This document shows, in pieces, positions 33,430 to 44,535 of a DNA stretch of 64,000 bases (position 1 is the first letter of the stretch; every line of letters starts with the position of its first letter). The stretch covers positions 186,333,268-186,397,267 of the forward strand of contig CM060953.1 of NCBI GenBank assembly GCA_030765055.1, read 5' to 3'. The notes below the pieces were generated by a model. The model did no database searches, was not told the origin of the DNA, and worked only from the letters and a program-made list of their open reading frames with translations. Source of the DNA: Mantis religiosa (taxonomy: Eukaryota > Arthropoda > Insecta > Mantodea > Mantidae). Made by a program: the position numbers and the translations under genes.

Positions 33430-34980
33430 AGATACCAATTAAATAATTGGTCCTCCGCTTACACGTCTGGCTGCCGGACGCTCTCGGCCTGCATTAGCAG
33501 ATTCCACGTCCATGAAGCAGGACGCAACTCCAGCACACTCCGCAGCTACACCAGCCATCCAGTCTCCCCGCAGCGCAGCCACCTCAAGCCAACTAACCTA
33601 CGCCGAAGCCCTCTGCTCTTCTCCAGCCGCAGGTCCTACGCTGCTCCCAAAAAAGGAGCCCTACGCCGTCTACACTCCAGAACAAGCCGCACCGTACTCG
33701 GCAGTTATCCGTGGGGTTCCACGAGATCTCCCGATCCGCTACATACTCGTCGCCGCTCAACAGCTCTGGCCCTCTACTCTGAAGACCACCAGAATCAACA
33801 CGCGCCATGGGCCTTCTAAACTTGTCCGGCTGCAGCTCGCCGACATAGCCGACTACGAGGCTGCCTTGAGGACGGGCCTGCCCTTGTTAGGGCATTATCT
33901 CAGAATCAAGGCTAGCAGAGCGTTACGTCACCACACATGTCGACGCTGCTGTGGCTACGGACACGACGCCCCAACGTGCAACGCTCCACCTCAGTGCCAC
34001 TACTGCGGTGCCTCAGCACTGACATTCGAATGCACGCGCCACGACCTTCGCCGCCGCCGACGCTACTATGCCACCTGCGATGGCCTTGGCCACTACACAG
34101 GTCAGGCACAGTGCCCGCTCAACCCGAACAGCAGGCGCAGAACCACCACACCGGCAGCTCCTGTCCCGGGCCATTCCTCACCACCTACGCCAGCCTTCTA
34201 CGAGGAACTCAGGACTGCTTCAACCAAGATCCAGACCGAACTTCATAACACAAACAACTGCCTGGCTGCACTGGAGACGCAGCTCGCCTCCGCCGCCACG
34301 ACCATCCAGTCGATCTCCACGGACACAGCACCAGACACCGCAGAGATAATCACACAGCTCGAGGAGACCATCATAGAGGCGACAGCAAAGAGCTTCCACA
34401 CCTTTCTGACCTTCTTCACATCGGAACTCGCAAAATTCTCCGCCCGCCTGGATCGAATGGAGGATGTCATCAACAAACTTTCAGAGGCTGAAGACAACTT
34501 CCATAACCTAGAGTCACTCATCAAGCAAACACACCAATCTGTTACAATCGACATCCCATCTACACTTCAGACCTTAGCCAACGGACTAGACAACAGCAAG
34601 ATCGACCTGCACAGGATCGTTCGAACACTCCAAGCCCACCACGACTCTTACGACCACAAACACACCATCGGCGAACAAATTAGAGCAATCAACTTAACAG
34701 TTAACCCATACTTGGGCCATCTACGCCGACTGAACACTTAGTACCGAGCACACCTCGACAAAATCCACCCTGACTCCCCAGTTTGGCTTCCAGGGCGCAC
34801 GCCATGCCTGCCATCCTACGCCAGGCAGCATGATCCATGCTGCTAGAAATTAACGATAATCACCAGAGTGCTTAACGCGGCATCTGCATAAACCTACCCA
34901 CAATTTCCCTTACCTAACCCCGCTTCCACATGAACCGATGCTCCTTGTTTTTGTTTCAATAAAGCTTACAAAAAATTATT
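33430..34980 (+). mobile_element. ORF1-only non-LTR retrotransposon
   Basis: A GC-rich block with a short 5' leader, one long open frame (33512-34741), a 3' UTR of about 230 bp, AATAAAG near 34959 and a short A-rich end. There is no endonuclease or reverse transcriptase frame. It could be a non-autonomous element spread by a partner, or a full LINE with its second ORF deleted. The sharp end after the poly(A) signal supports the former. Confidence 0.65.
33512..34741 (+). CDS. LINE ORF1 (Gag-like, CCHC zinc knuckles), open frame
   Basis: 409 codons, intact. Residues 1-60 are Ala/Pro/Ser-rich. Residues about 55-125 (YAVYTPEQAAPYSAVIRGVP onwards) resemble the RNA-binding pre-knuckle region of Jockey/R1-type ORF1. 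The first knuckle CRRCCGYGHDAPTC fits C-x2-C-x4-H-x4-C; CHYCG... and CDGLGHYTGQAQC follow as weaker ones. The last 180 residues are predicted helical and acidic (repeated AETIIEA, LDRMEDVINKL). Such proteins bind their own RNA. The start is the first ATG after a stop-free leader; a later one would remove the Ala-rich part. Base composition is far more GC-rich than flanks. Confidence 0.75.
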   Translation: MKQDATPAHSAATPAIQSPRSAATSSQLTYAEALCSSPAAGPTLLPKKEPYAVYTPEQAAPYSAVIRGVPRDLPIRYILVAAQQLWPSTLKTTRINTRHGPSKLVRLQLADIADYEAALRTGLPLLGHYLRIKASRALRHHTCRRCCGYGHDAPTCNAPPQCHYCGASALTFECTRHDLRRRRRYYATCDGLGHYTGQAQCPLNPNSRRRTTTPAAPVPGHSSPPTPAFYEELRTASTKIQTELHNTNNCLAALETQLASAATTIQSISTDTAPDTAEIITQLEETIIEATAKSFHTFLTFFTSELAKFSARLDRMEDVINKLSEAEDNFHNLESLIKQTHQSVTIDIPSTLQTLANGLDNSKIDLHRIVRTLQAHHDSYDHKHTIGEQIRAINLTVNPYLGHLRRLNT

Positions 34981-34999
34981 TTATTCTCCCCATGTTACA

Positions 35000-35326
35000 G
35001 AGCTTTTTTTTTTCGAGGATTACTGTCCCAACCCCATGGGGATCCGTGCCGTTCAGCTGCCGTGGTGCGGGCGCTGCAGACCCCTACCAATTGTAGTGCA
35101 GATGTATTTTTATATCTTGATAGATTGAGAGTGATGCGCAGTGGAATCTGGACGAGTCCACTTCAGAGCGGTTGCAACTGGAGTGGAGGGCAGGTCAGTT
35201 GCGAGCAAGTAAACAAGTGGAGAGCTACTGAATAATATTACAGGTTGTTTCAAAATGTGCGTGTTTCCTGGTTCCAAGAGAGAGTTTAGAAATGGCGCCT
35301 CCTAGTAGCACATTATGAAATAATGT
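35000..35326 (+). repeat. Composite repeat C, copy 1, 5' part
   Basis: Matches 47330-47620 and 56465-56740: 'cagctgccgtggtgcggg', 'gagtccacttcagagcggtt', 'ctcctggttccaagagag'-like words in the same order, ending at 'agcacatta'. A LINE follows at 35327 and the repeat resumes at 36343. Confidence 0.8.
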
Positions 35327-36342
35327 TGACGTTAACAATTTACAAGAAGATTTAAACAAAATTCAACTCTGGGCGCAATCCAATCAAATGGAGATAAATC
35401 CAAGTAAATGTAAAAAATTATATTTTCAAGGACAAGAACAGAAGAAAATGTGATGTATAAATTAGATAACAAGAGAATACCCAGGGTAAGTAGCACTAGA
35501 TATCTAGGTGTAATAATAAATGAAAGATTGGAATGGGGGGAACATGTAAACAAGGTCACTGGAAAAGCCTGCAAAGCATTACACTTTGTAATGAGAATAT
35601 TAAAACGCAGCAATGGGAAATCACGAAATTTAGCTTACACATCCTTAGTCCGACCAATATTAGAATATAGCGCGGCATGCTGGGATCCATATCGGGTTGG
35701 TCAAAAACAAGCACTCGAGAGAGTCCAAAAACGAGCAGCTAAATTTGTTGATAGAGGAATGCGATTTGAAAACCCTACAGGCACTGCTACCTCCTGGGAA
35801 TCATTGGAGAAACGTAGAAAACGGGCAAGACTATGTGCAATTTTTAGAGCATATAAGGGAGAACCTGCATGGAAAGATATAACAAAGCGGTTGTTGACAC
35901 CATCATATAGGGGAAGGAATGATCACTCTAAAAAAATAAGAAATAGGGAACAGAAAACTGATATAGGTAAATTTTCCTTTACCAATAGAACAATTAATGA
36001 CTGGAACAATTTGACTGCAGAATTACTGGAGACTTTGCCTCCAAATGTAAATAATTTCAAAGAGAGGTTAAAAAGAAATCCTGTATAGTTACCATAGTGC
36101 ATGAAAGGAATTGTATATATGTTGTAAGGAATTATATATTATATTGTTACCATAGGCATAGTCATAGTGCATGAAAGGAATTGTATATATGTTGTAAGGA
36201 ATTGTATATTATATTGTAAGGAGTTGTATATTATACTGTAAAGAATTGTATATCACACTGTAAAGAATTGTATATTATATTGACAGCGCTGCCACCGGGC
36301 CATGCTCTAAGCAGTGAAATAAAGTATCTATCTATCTATCTA
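35327..36342 (+). mobile_element. 5'-truncated LINE inserted in composite repeat C
   Basis: RT 3' part, a 3' UTR with repeated 'ggaattgtatat' words, CTGCCACCGGG (36289-36299) and a (CTAT)n tail to 36341. The same family end is at 6009-6056. The flanking composite repeat is continuous in the two other copies, so this is a later insertion. Confidence 0.8.
35330..36088 (+). pseudogene. Reverse transcriptase C-terminal part
   Basis: From 35335 the translation NNLQEDLNKIQLWAQSNQM is the post-YADD region; a frame break near 35445 follows. The open frame 35450-36088 holds RYLGVIINERLEWGEHV, LVRPILEYSAACWDPYR and VQKRAAKFVDR, ending KFSFTNRTINDWNNL. It is closely similar in order to 5369-5851. The active-site motifs are missing through truncation. 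Confidence 0.8.
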
Positions 36343-37222
36343 AGACCACGAGAAGTAATAATCAATGTCTATAAATTTATCAAAAAGGAACAACAGTCTG
36401 GTCTGCTATGACAATTTGGGAAAGGATATCTGAAGCAACAGTTCTGTCTGAAAGCAATTTAGCAGAGCTATTAAGGAAAGACAAAACCATTGGTGCTAGT
36501 GCAACAACGTCCTTCTCTATGCCCAGAAAACAAAGATTAAGAACATGTACAGAATCTAATTTATATGGCTTTAATTCAGAAGTAGATAGGCGAACTATGA
36601 ATAATTTTTACAACACAGAAAAACAAGGACCAACTCTGAAGAAAGGTTCATGAAGCTTCAAAATTATATTGAGTTCCAAGACAGTGTCTCGACATCGAGA
36701 AGAGTTCTTTTGAAGCTAGAATTGAATTAGAAGAAACCTAAGCGCGACAGACAAACTCTAATGGAACAGCGTACAACGCGGTCAAAACGCCCTAAGTATT
36801 TACGAAATATTCAGAGATATCACAGTGAAGTTTATATAGTTTATATGGATGAAACTTATATCAATGCGCACATACGACCATATACCTGGAGTGAAACTCG
36901 TTAGAGGACCCTGCAGCGACGTCGAAAGTCCGACAGTTGTTTGTCATGCCTGCTGGAGGAGAACAGGGTTTTATTCCAAACGCCTATGTACTATTCAAGA
37001 TCCAACAAAATCGTGGAGATTACTACCATAGTAAGAATTACAACTTAATTTATAACAGCTGCAATACTGGCTTCGAGAGCGACATTTGTTTTTAGACAGC
37101 TTGTGCAGCGTATTCCCCTCTCGTAATCTTACTCGTGTGACGCTTTGTGGCGATAGGTGCACTATCCCCCCACAGTTGTTACTCATCCCTACCGCGCAGG
37201 ATTTTCTGTCAAGATAAAATAA
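36343..37222 (+). pseudogene. Composite repeat C copy 1: truncated DDE_3-type transposase and 3' flank
   Basis: Resumes with REVIINVYKFIKKEQ-like sequence, ISEATVLSESNLAELLRKDK (helix-turn-helix) and NNFYNTEKQGPTLKK. Further on the first catalytic region 'YMDETYI' is at about 36843-36865, with frameshifts after it. The coding similarity ends at a 'CF-stop' (37094-37098), the same point as in copies 2 and 3, before the second catalytic acid. The flank to 37222 includes 'gataggtgcactatcccc'. It meets a mariner fragment at 37223. Confidence 0.7.
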
Positions 37223-37530
37223 TACAAGGCATGTTTTTTAAGTCAGTACCGTTTTGCGATTCCGCCGCCACAGCGCTATGGTCGGCGTTCCGCGCATGCG
37301 CGCTGGTTACCTACCTCTCTTGTCTACGCACTGACTCCATTACAGTCTGATTCTGCATTGTATACCTTGGTTACTGAGTGTTTAAGAAGCCTCCGACAAT
37401 CGTGAATCCCGCCGATTGTGAAGTACGGGCTGTTATACGATTTCTTAGTGCCAAAGGCGTAAAACCGATCGTTATTCATCGTGAGATCTGTGAAGTTTAC
37501 GGACAAAACATTATGAGTGATGGACACCGC
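37223..37530 (+). mobile_element. 5' fragment of mariner family M5
   Basis: Almost identical to 44536-44840: inverted-repeat end 'aaggcatgttttttaagtca', leader, and the first 45 codons (starting PPTIVNPADCEVRAV), where ATG is AAG. It stops near 37527 and no right end is present. Confidence 0.85.
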
Positions 37531-38205
37531 CAGTCTTAATAATGGATTCGCGATAATAGGAAATAATGCTCTTTCTACAATGACTGATTCAATTAGTCTT
37601 CAATGTAAAACATATGAATGATAAACTTGTTTACCTTAAAACAACTAAATGTGTTTGAAAATGCATCATGTGAGGATTTTAAGTAGAAGAATATATTTAC
37701 ACAATCCAAAATTGGTATTTAACTAAATAGCAAGGCTAAATTTTGAATACGCTTTCTTAATTTCACGATTCTTAAAGAAGTTCCAGAATAGCTATTGTAT
37801 TTCGTGAAGAAAGTGTAAGTTAAAAAGTTGATAGTATAAGCTCGTTTCAAAGAAAAGGCTATATTCAGAATATTGAATTAAAGTTGCCTCAAACAAGCTT
37901 TGTTTCGATATCAGCGCGTTAAAACATTGAAAGGAATTGTGTGCTGCTATGTAAAAATAGATTCCCAGGAGTGTGAACAAAGAAACACAAACCCAGAGGA
38001 ACAAGAGAGCGGACCATATTAAAGGCAGTGAAATGTTATAGTTTCTCCGGAAGATATTTTGCACCTAATTTCCAAAGCTGTTCAAACCTATTCACAGAAT
38101 TGTGGAACAATTCATCCGCTATTACAGCTGATAATTTTGTGACCAATTTGACAAAAGTTCTCCTCAGAACGTCTTTATTTTCACCAAATCGTTAACTCAA
38201 TGCCA
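37531..38205. other. Non-coding interval
   Basis: AT-rich; nothing recognised. Confidence 0.5.
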
Positions 38206-39099
38206 CGAGGGCTGTTCAATAAAGAACGATCACAATTTTTTTGACAACGTACCTTTACTCATCCTCATCCTTCTCAAAATAGTCTCCCCTGAATGTGATG
38301 CACTTGTCCCAGCGTTTCTGCCAGTCTTCAAAGACATGCTGGAAACAATTTTTTGAGAGACCCTTCGAAATCACCTCCGCAGCCTTCACCACTGCTTCTG
38401 ATGATTGACAATGCCTCCCATGAAGGCGTTTCTTCGAGTTAGGGAATAGACGAAAGTCAAATTAGGCTATATCCGTATTATAAGGAGTATGAGGGATGCA
38501 CTTCACGTTGATTTTTGCAAGGTATTCAGCAACAACACTGGCAATACGCTGCCATCTTGGAACCCACGGCACACAAACACGTCTCATGTGTAATGTTTCT
38601 GTCACCAATGTGTGGGTGGCACCCAGTGAAATGTTTAGTATTTCAGAAAGTGATTTTAAGGTAATTCGTCGATCCTCTCTCACAATGGCAGCAGCTGTGT
38701 TCGTGTAATTTTTCCGTAAGAGCAGTAACTGGAGCACACGGCCCACCTTTGAAATTGATTGTCTCCCCTCTTTAAAAATTTTAAACCTACTTCGAGCTGT
38801 GCTGTAGGGAAGAACAAACTCTCCATAGGCCTCCTGTAACATTGTATAGGCCTCAATTGAAGGTTTGTTGAGACGAAAGCATAATTTCAAAGCCGCATAT
38901 TGTTCTTTGCATGTTACCTCCATTGCAGCGGTAGGCAATGCTGAGCATGTCTGAACTTGCCTGGTTCTCACGGGCCAGGAACCAGGAGTTCCAACAATGA
39001 AACTACTACGGCGTGTTTCTTTCACGCTAAGCTAACAGAATATAATAATGTTGAATATTAGTGAAAAAATTATGATCATGCTTTATTGAACAGCCCTCG
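38206..39099 (-). mobile_element. Mariner element, family M1, catalytic core deleted
   Basis: Inverted repeats CGAGGGCTGTTCAATAAAG at both ends (38206 and 39099 in complement); TA follows the right end but the left flank is CA. Length 894 bp against about 1290 for a full copy. Confidence 0.9.
38462..39025 (-). pseudogene. M1 transposase with in-frame-like fusion across a deletion
   Basis: 187 open codons. The N-terminal two helix-turn-helix regions are present (EQYAALKLCFRLNKPSIEAY, PYSTARSRFKIFKEG, TLKSLSEILNISLGATHTLV) to VPWVPR. The frame then jumps at about 38565 to SVVAEYLAKINVKCIPHTPY near the end of the catalytic domain. Both DETW and HHDNARPH are gone. It keeps the DNA-binding half only; a protein like this could bind ends without cutting. 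Confidence 0.8.
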
Positions 39100-39401
39100 T
39101 AACTTACAAACAGCCTTTCTTGTACACATATACAACACTTCGACACGTCTCTACACTGTTCCTTTAAGTCTCTGTAACACTTATTCTTTGCACTGATATA
39201 ATCTGTCAAGCCTACAGATAGGTCCACCTCTAACAACATTCATAATCATTTTTTCATGAAAGTCTTCAGTATTCAGACATGATTTGTAGCTCTTTCTTCC
39301 ACTTTCTTAATTACTCTGATGTGCTCGGAGAGAAGCGATCCTTAGGTCGTCTTTTCCTTAACTTTGAAATTACAGAGGCATTATCGCAACACAAATACAT
39401 A
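39100..39401. other. Short non-coding interval
   Basis: Nothing recognised between the two mariners. Confidence 0.5.
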
Positions 39402-39419
39402 GGTGGTCTGAAAAGTTTC

Positions 39420-40790
39420 CAACCTAATAAAGATACCAGAAAATTTTTCAGATTTTTTCCAACATAGTCTCAATGTCCTTGTAACTCTATACACTTCTCC
39501 CAGCGATGCTCCCATCTCTGTAACCCGTCCAAATAGTACTCGGCGTTTTTCAACATAGTCTCCTTGTAACTCTATACACTTCTCCCAGTGATGTTCTCAT
39601 CTCTGTAACCCGTCCAAATAGTACTCGGCGTTTTTCAACATAGTCTTCTTGTAACTCTACACACTTCTCCCAGCGATGCTCCCATCTCTGAAACCCGTCC
39701 AAATAGTACTCGGCGTTTTTCAACATAGTCTCCTTGTAACTCTACACACTTCTCCCAGCGATGTTCTCATCTCTGTAACCCGTCCAAATAGTACTCGGCG
39801 TTTTTCAACATAGTCTCCTTGTAACTCTATACACTTCTCCCAGCGATGCTCCCATCTGTAACCCGTCCAAATAGTACTCGGCGTTTTTCTCTGCAAAATA
39901 ATTGTTCACGGAGGTGATTGCCTCTTAATTTGACAAAAGTCTCTGTATTCCAAGCGCAATTGAGGGAACAAAAAGAAGTCGATTGGGACTAGATCTGGTA
40001 AGTCAAGCAGTTCAAACCGTAATTCTTGGATTTTCGTCATTGCAACCGCTGAAGTGTGAGACGGTGCGTTGTCTTGGTGAAACAGGATTATCTTTTTCTG
40101 CAAATGTGGCCGTTTTTCCTCAAGTTCTGCCTTCAGATTGTCACGTAATGATGCGTAGTATGCTCCTGTAATGGTTTTTCCTTTCAGAAGATAATAGATT
40201 AAAATAACTCCACGACTATCCCAAAAACAGTCATCACTATTCCAGCCGAAAAAAATACATGTTTTGCTTTTTTGGAGCTAGTTCCCCCTTTGCAGTCCAC
40301 GTTAGAACTGTATTTTTGTTTCGGGGGTATAATGGTGTATCCCAGTTTCATCTACAGTAACTAATCGCGCCATTATTGCGGATTTATTGAACCTAAACTG
40401 CGGCAACAGAGCGTTGGAAATGTTCATTCGAACACGTTTCTAGTCTAACGTGAGCAAACGCGGCATCCAATGCGCGGACAGCTTTCTCATGAGTAACTGT
40501 TGATTTAATATGTAACAAACACATTCTTTTGACATGTTCATAGCCTCTGTTATCTCTCTCACTTCAATTTGGCGATGTCTTCGTCGGTAGTTGCAGTTTT
40601 TGGACGTCCCGAACGTTCATCGTTTCCCAAGCTCTTACGAACACATTTAAATTCAGCTGCCCTAAATTTCACTGTGGTAAATGATGGTGCAGAGTCCCCA
40701 TACATAAATCCAACTCATCTTTGATTTGCGTAGGCGTATTGACTTTCGAAAACAAAAATTTAATGAGAGCTCGATACTCGACTTACATCA
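39420..40790 (-). pseudogene. Mariner transposase (M6), decayed
   Basis: The N-terminal part near 40790-40600 and a VTVDETGIHH-like segment near 40340-40370 are broken by stops. The best block (40103-39906) has LFHQDNAPSHTS with the second catalytic Asp. The YSPDLAPSD motif is shortened: LPDLVPIDFFLF keeps the last Asp but the proline-rich lead is lost. The C-terminal coding region is disrupted by the 85-bp tandem units, which shift the frame. Confidence 0.75.
39470..39890 (-). repeat. 85-bp tandem repeat inside M6 transposase
   Basis: 'cggcgtttttc' occurs at 39541, 39626, 39711, 39796 and 39879, spacing 85, 85, 85 and 83. The unit is transposase C-terminal coding sequence. Confidence 0.95.
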
Positions 40791-40947
40791 ACTCACTCAA
40801 ACGACTGTTGCATAACAACTGAACGTCCAAAATGGCTGAAACTTTGCTCAGTAACTGTCAACAGATGAACAACCAAAATCACTAACTTTTTTTTCGAGTG
40901 CTGTGATTTTGATGTTGAGGTCGGAAACTTTTCAGACCACCCTTGTA

Positions 40948-41684
40948 TTATTAAAACTGATTTGAATGTATCGCCATTATTAATTTGTCTATAACATCGT
41001 TTTCTTGAAGTTGCAAAAATATATAAGAAAACAAATTATGAACTTTCTTGATTTAAAAAAAAAAACGAAATAGGGATTTTAATTTATCCGCAAATACCTA
41101 TTTTGGAATTAGAGGGTCTGAAAATACTTATCTGCCATGAAATTTCCAAATAGAATGTGATCTGGGGTTCCAAAAACTCGTCAAGTTCAGTTTGAATAAA
41201 CCACATTTCCTTCCATGTTTATTTGCAGGCACTTCCGGTAATAGCGCACGTACTGGATGTGTTTGCAGAGTTATAAATACGACAAGGAGGGGCAAACATT
41301 TCCACAAGCAAATGATGTAATTCCGCGGGGTTTTATGTGATGTTATGCTTCCTCCCGTCGTCACATCTCATCCAATTTTGCGAGTCCTCCAAGTCGCATT
41401 CTTGTGGTATGGTTTTGCAGACAGCCTTCTGTATCTCGTAATGAGCACAGCGGCTTGCCTTTGATAACAAGATGTTATCTTAATGAAACTATAAGACACT
41501 TTCTTCAAATTCATTTCTACGCCAGAGATTACGATGTAATTTCGCAGAACACAGAGTTTCTTTCACAGTTGTATGGGCGTATCAGTTTACCGGAACTAAA
41601 AACATATGTAAGCTTCAGACTGAAATGATGTTAACAAAGTTATCTTCCAGTTATGTATACGTAATCACTAGAAATCGGATTTAT
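40948..41684. other. Non-coding interval
   Basis: Nothing recognised; short frames only. Confidence 0.5.
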
Positions 41685-43028
41685 AGGCACTAAAATTTGT
41701 GAAGAAGAAGGTCTACAAGTGGAATTATTTAAGTATGGAGGTATATTACTTACACTAAGACTTCTACATTTAATAAATCTGTGTTGGAAAAGTAAAAAAG
41801 TACCAAATGAATGGAAAATAGCCAAAGTAGTCTCTGTTTTCAAGAAAGGAGATGGAACTGACTGCAATAATTATAGAGATATAAGTGTTTAAAACACTAT
41901 ATATAAAGTATATGCACGAATAATATGTAATAGATTAAAAATAATATCAGAAACAAAAATCATGGAAGAGCAGAGTGGATTTAGGAAAGGAAGGTCATGT
42001 GTTGACAACGTATTTATCCTTAAGCAAATGATAGAAAAGAGAATAGAATTTAATTTGGAGACTCGCCTTTCCTTCGAGGATTTTGAGAAGGCTTTCGACC
42101 GAGTAGAACAGAATAAATTATGGCAGATATTAAAGACAAAAGGTTACCCAGAGCATTTGATTAAAATCATACAAAGTTTATACGTAGATAACATAATGGT
42201 TATTGAAGTAAATGGGAGGTTAATAGAAGAAATTATAACAAATCAAGAACTTAAACAAGGATGCAGTCTATCACCCATTTTATTTAATATTATATCCAGA
42301 GGATATTTTAAACAAATGGAGATTTACAGTAAATAGTGGTATTAACATAGGACAAAGAACGTTAAATATATCAATGTTTGCTGATGATGTAGTTTTAATT
42401 TTTGACAATGAGGATAAGCTGTATGAGTTGAATAAAATCAGTAATATATAATATGAAAATTTCCAAGGTAATGGCATTCCACGGCAAATACCCGGTAAGC
42501 ACAAAAATTATAACAATTGAACAAGTGTCACATTTTAAGTATCTTGGATGCGACCTAATTATGAAATGGATCAAGATATAAATCATAAAATAAGTAAGTT
42601 TCAAGCAGCAACTGGAGCAATTAAGACAACACTAAAAGGTAAAACAAGAAGAGAAACTCAATTAAAATTTTATACCGTCATGGCACTCCCTGTCTTGCTA
42701 TATGGAAGCGAGACATGGATATTAAGAAACAAAGATCTTAGAAAAATACAAACAGCAGAAATGCGTTTCCTAAGATCTGTTAAGGGATGTACAAGCAAAG
42801 ATCAACGTAGAAATGAACACATAAGAAATGGACTAAACATAAATTCTGTTTTATTAAAATTAATGGAATATAGAGAAAATTGGCAAAGACATTTAGGAAG
42901 ACTGACTCCAGAGAGAATACCTAAACAAATAATGGAAAATAAACCGAAAGGACGAAAGGACGACCTAGGAAACGACCTAGGAAACGATGGATCGATGTGA
43001 GACCGGAACAGGCTATAGCCTAATCCAT
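41685..43028 (+). pseudogene. RTE-like LINE reverse transcriptase, 5'-truncated
   Basis: From 41700: VPNEWKIAKVVSVFKKGDG and NNYRDISV (stop), then the open frame 41962-42336 with MEEQSGFRKGRSCVDNVF, motif A LSFEDFEKAFDRV (Asp present) and ELKQGCSLSPILFNI. After a frame break the motif C FADDVVLIF is at 42375-42400. A third frame (42548-43000) has TRRETQLKFYTVMALPVLLYGSETW and the DLRKIQTAEMRFLRSVKG end region. This order matches insect RTE-type endonuclease-RT proteins. It runs directly into the (GAA)n tract. Confidence 0.8.
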
Positions 43029-44139
43029 GGAGGTAGAAGAACAAGAAGAAGAAGAAGAAGAAGAAGAAGAAGAAGAAGAATAAGAAGGAGGAGAAGAAGA
43101 AGGAGAAGAAGAAGAAGAAGAAGAAGAAGAAGAAGAAGAAGAAGAAGAAGAAGAAGAAGAAGAAGAAGAAGAAGAAGAAGAAGAAGAAGAAGAAGAAGAA
43201 GAAGAAGAAGAAGAAGAAGAAGAAGAAGAAGAAGAAGAAGAAGAAGAAGAAGAAGAAGAAGAAGAAGAAGAAGAAGAAGAAGAAGAAGAAGAAGAAGAAG
43301 AAGAAGAAGAAGGAGGAGAAGGAGAAGGAGAAGAAGAAGAAGGAGAAGAAGAGAAGGAGAAGAAGAAGAAGAAGAAGAAGAAGAAGAAGAAGAAGAAGAA
43401 GAAGAAGAAGAAGAAGAAGAAGAAGAAGAAGAAGAAGAAGAAGAAGAAGAAGAAGAAGAAGAAGAAGAAGAAGAAGAAGAAGAAGAAGAAGAAGAAGAAG
43501 AAGAAGAAGAAGAAGAAGAAGAAGAAGAAGAAGAAGAAGAAGAAGAAGAAGAAGAAGAAGAAGAAGAAGAAGAAGAAGAAGAAGAAGAAGAAGAAGAAGA
43601 AGAAGAAGAAGAAGAAGAAGAAGAAGAAGAAGAAGAAGAAGAAGAAGAAGAAGAAGAAGAAGAAGAAGAAGAAGAAGAAGAAGAAGAAGAAGAAGAAGAA
43701 GAGAAGAAGAAGAAGAAGAAGAAGAAGAAGAAGAAGAAGAAGAAGAAGAAGAAGAAGAAGAAGAAGAAGAAGAAGAAGAAGAAGAAGAAGAAGAAGAAGA
43801 AGAAGAAGAAGAAGAAGAAGAAGAAGAAGAAGAAGAAGAAGAAGAAGAAGAAGAAGAAGAAGAAGAAGAAGAAGAAGAAGAAGAAGAAGAAGAAGAAGAA
43901 GAAGAAGAAGAAGAAGAAGAAGAAGAAGAAGAAGAAGAAGAAGAAGAAGAAGAAGAAGAAGAAGAAGAAGAAGAAGAAGAAGAAGAAGAAGAAGAAGAAG
44001 AAGAAGAAGAAGAAGAAGAAGAAGAAGAAGAAGAAGAAGAAGAAGAAGAAGAAGAAGAAGAAGAAGAAGAAGAAGAAGAAGAAGAAGAAGAAGAAGAAGA
44101 AGAAGAAGAAGAAGAAGAAGAAGAAGAAGAAGAAGAAGA
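43029..44139 (+). repeat. (GAA)n microsatellite of about 1.1 kb
   Basis: Near-pure AAG/GAA from 43029 to 44139 with a few impure patches (43078-43100, 43310-43360, 43700). It follows the LINE 3' end directly ('gaggtagaagaacaagaagaag'), so it probably grew from the LINE's repetitive tail. Open frames of several hundred codons on both strands are artefacts. Confidence 0.98.
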
Positions 44140-44535
44140 TAAAACATTTGTGAAATAGTAAGGCAAAAAAACACTAAAAATGGGCTAAATTAGCACTTAA
44201 ATAGACGCTAAAAATTTGCTAAGTAAACTCTTAGAAATACACAATTTTAATAAAATTGCTCTTAAAATACACTATAAATGTACTATAACAAAATGACAAT
44301 CATTGCAACATATGCTGCAACAAAGTCGCTAAACACATACTAGTTTGCGGTTCTCTAGGGGAAATAGTTCTACATTTATTCCAAAATTCATAAATGGCTC
44401 CACAGCAAGTTAAAATAGCACATACTGTCGTATAATTAAAACACTTATAAATCCACTTCACTAAGTAAGAACCATAATGTACAGAAAGGTGTGGAGTAAT
44501 TAAGTATGTCAGAAAACAAAAACATGGATTAAATA
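44140..44535. other. AT-rich non-coding interval
   Basis: Nothing recognised. Confidence 0.5.

Larger units (their letters stand above)
39402..40945 (-). mobile_element. Mariner element, family M6, with internal tandem expansion
   Basis: Ends GGTGGTCTGAAAAGTTTCC at 39402 and the complement at 40945, with TA on both sides (39400-39401 and 40946-40947). Length 1544 bp is longer than usual because of an 85-bp segment repeated about five times at 39470-39890. Confidence 0.9.

Noticed and set aside
34243..34554. Minus-strand frame inside ORF1
   Set aside because: It is a shadow of the plus-strand ORF1, favoured by GC-rich codon use.
42802..44174. Very long open frames (380-450 codons) of poly-Arg, poly-Glu, poly-Lys, poly-Ser, poly-Leu and poly-Phe on both strands
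   Set aside because: They are translations of the (GAA)n tract and cannot be genes.
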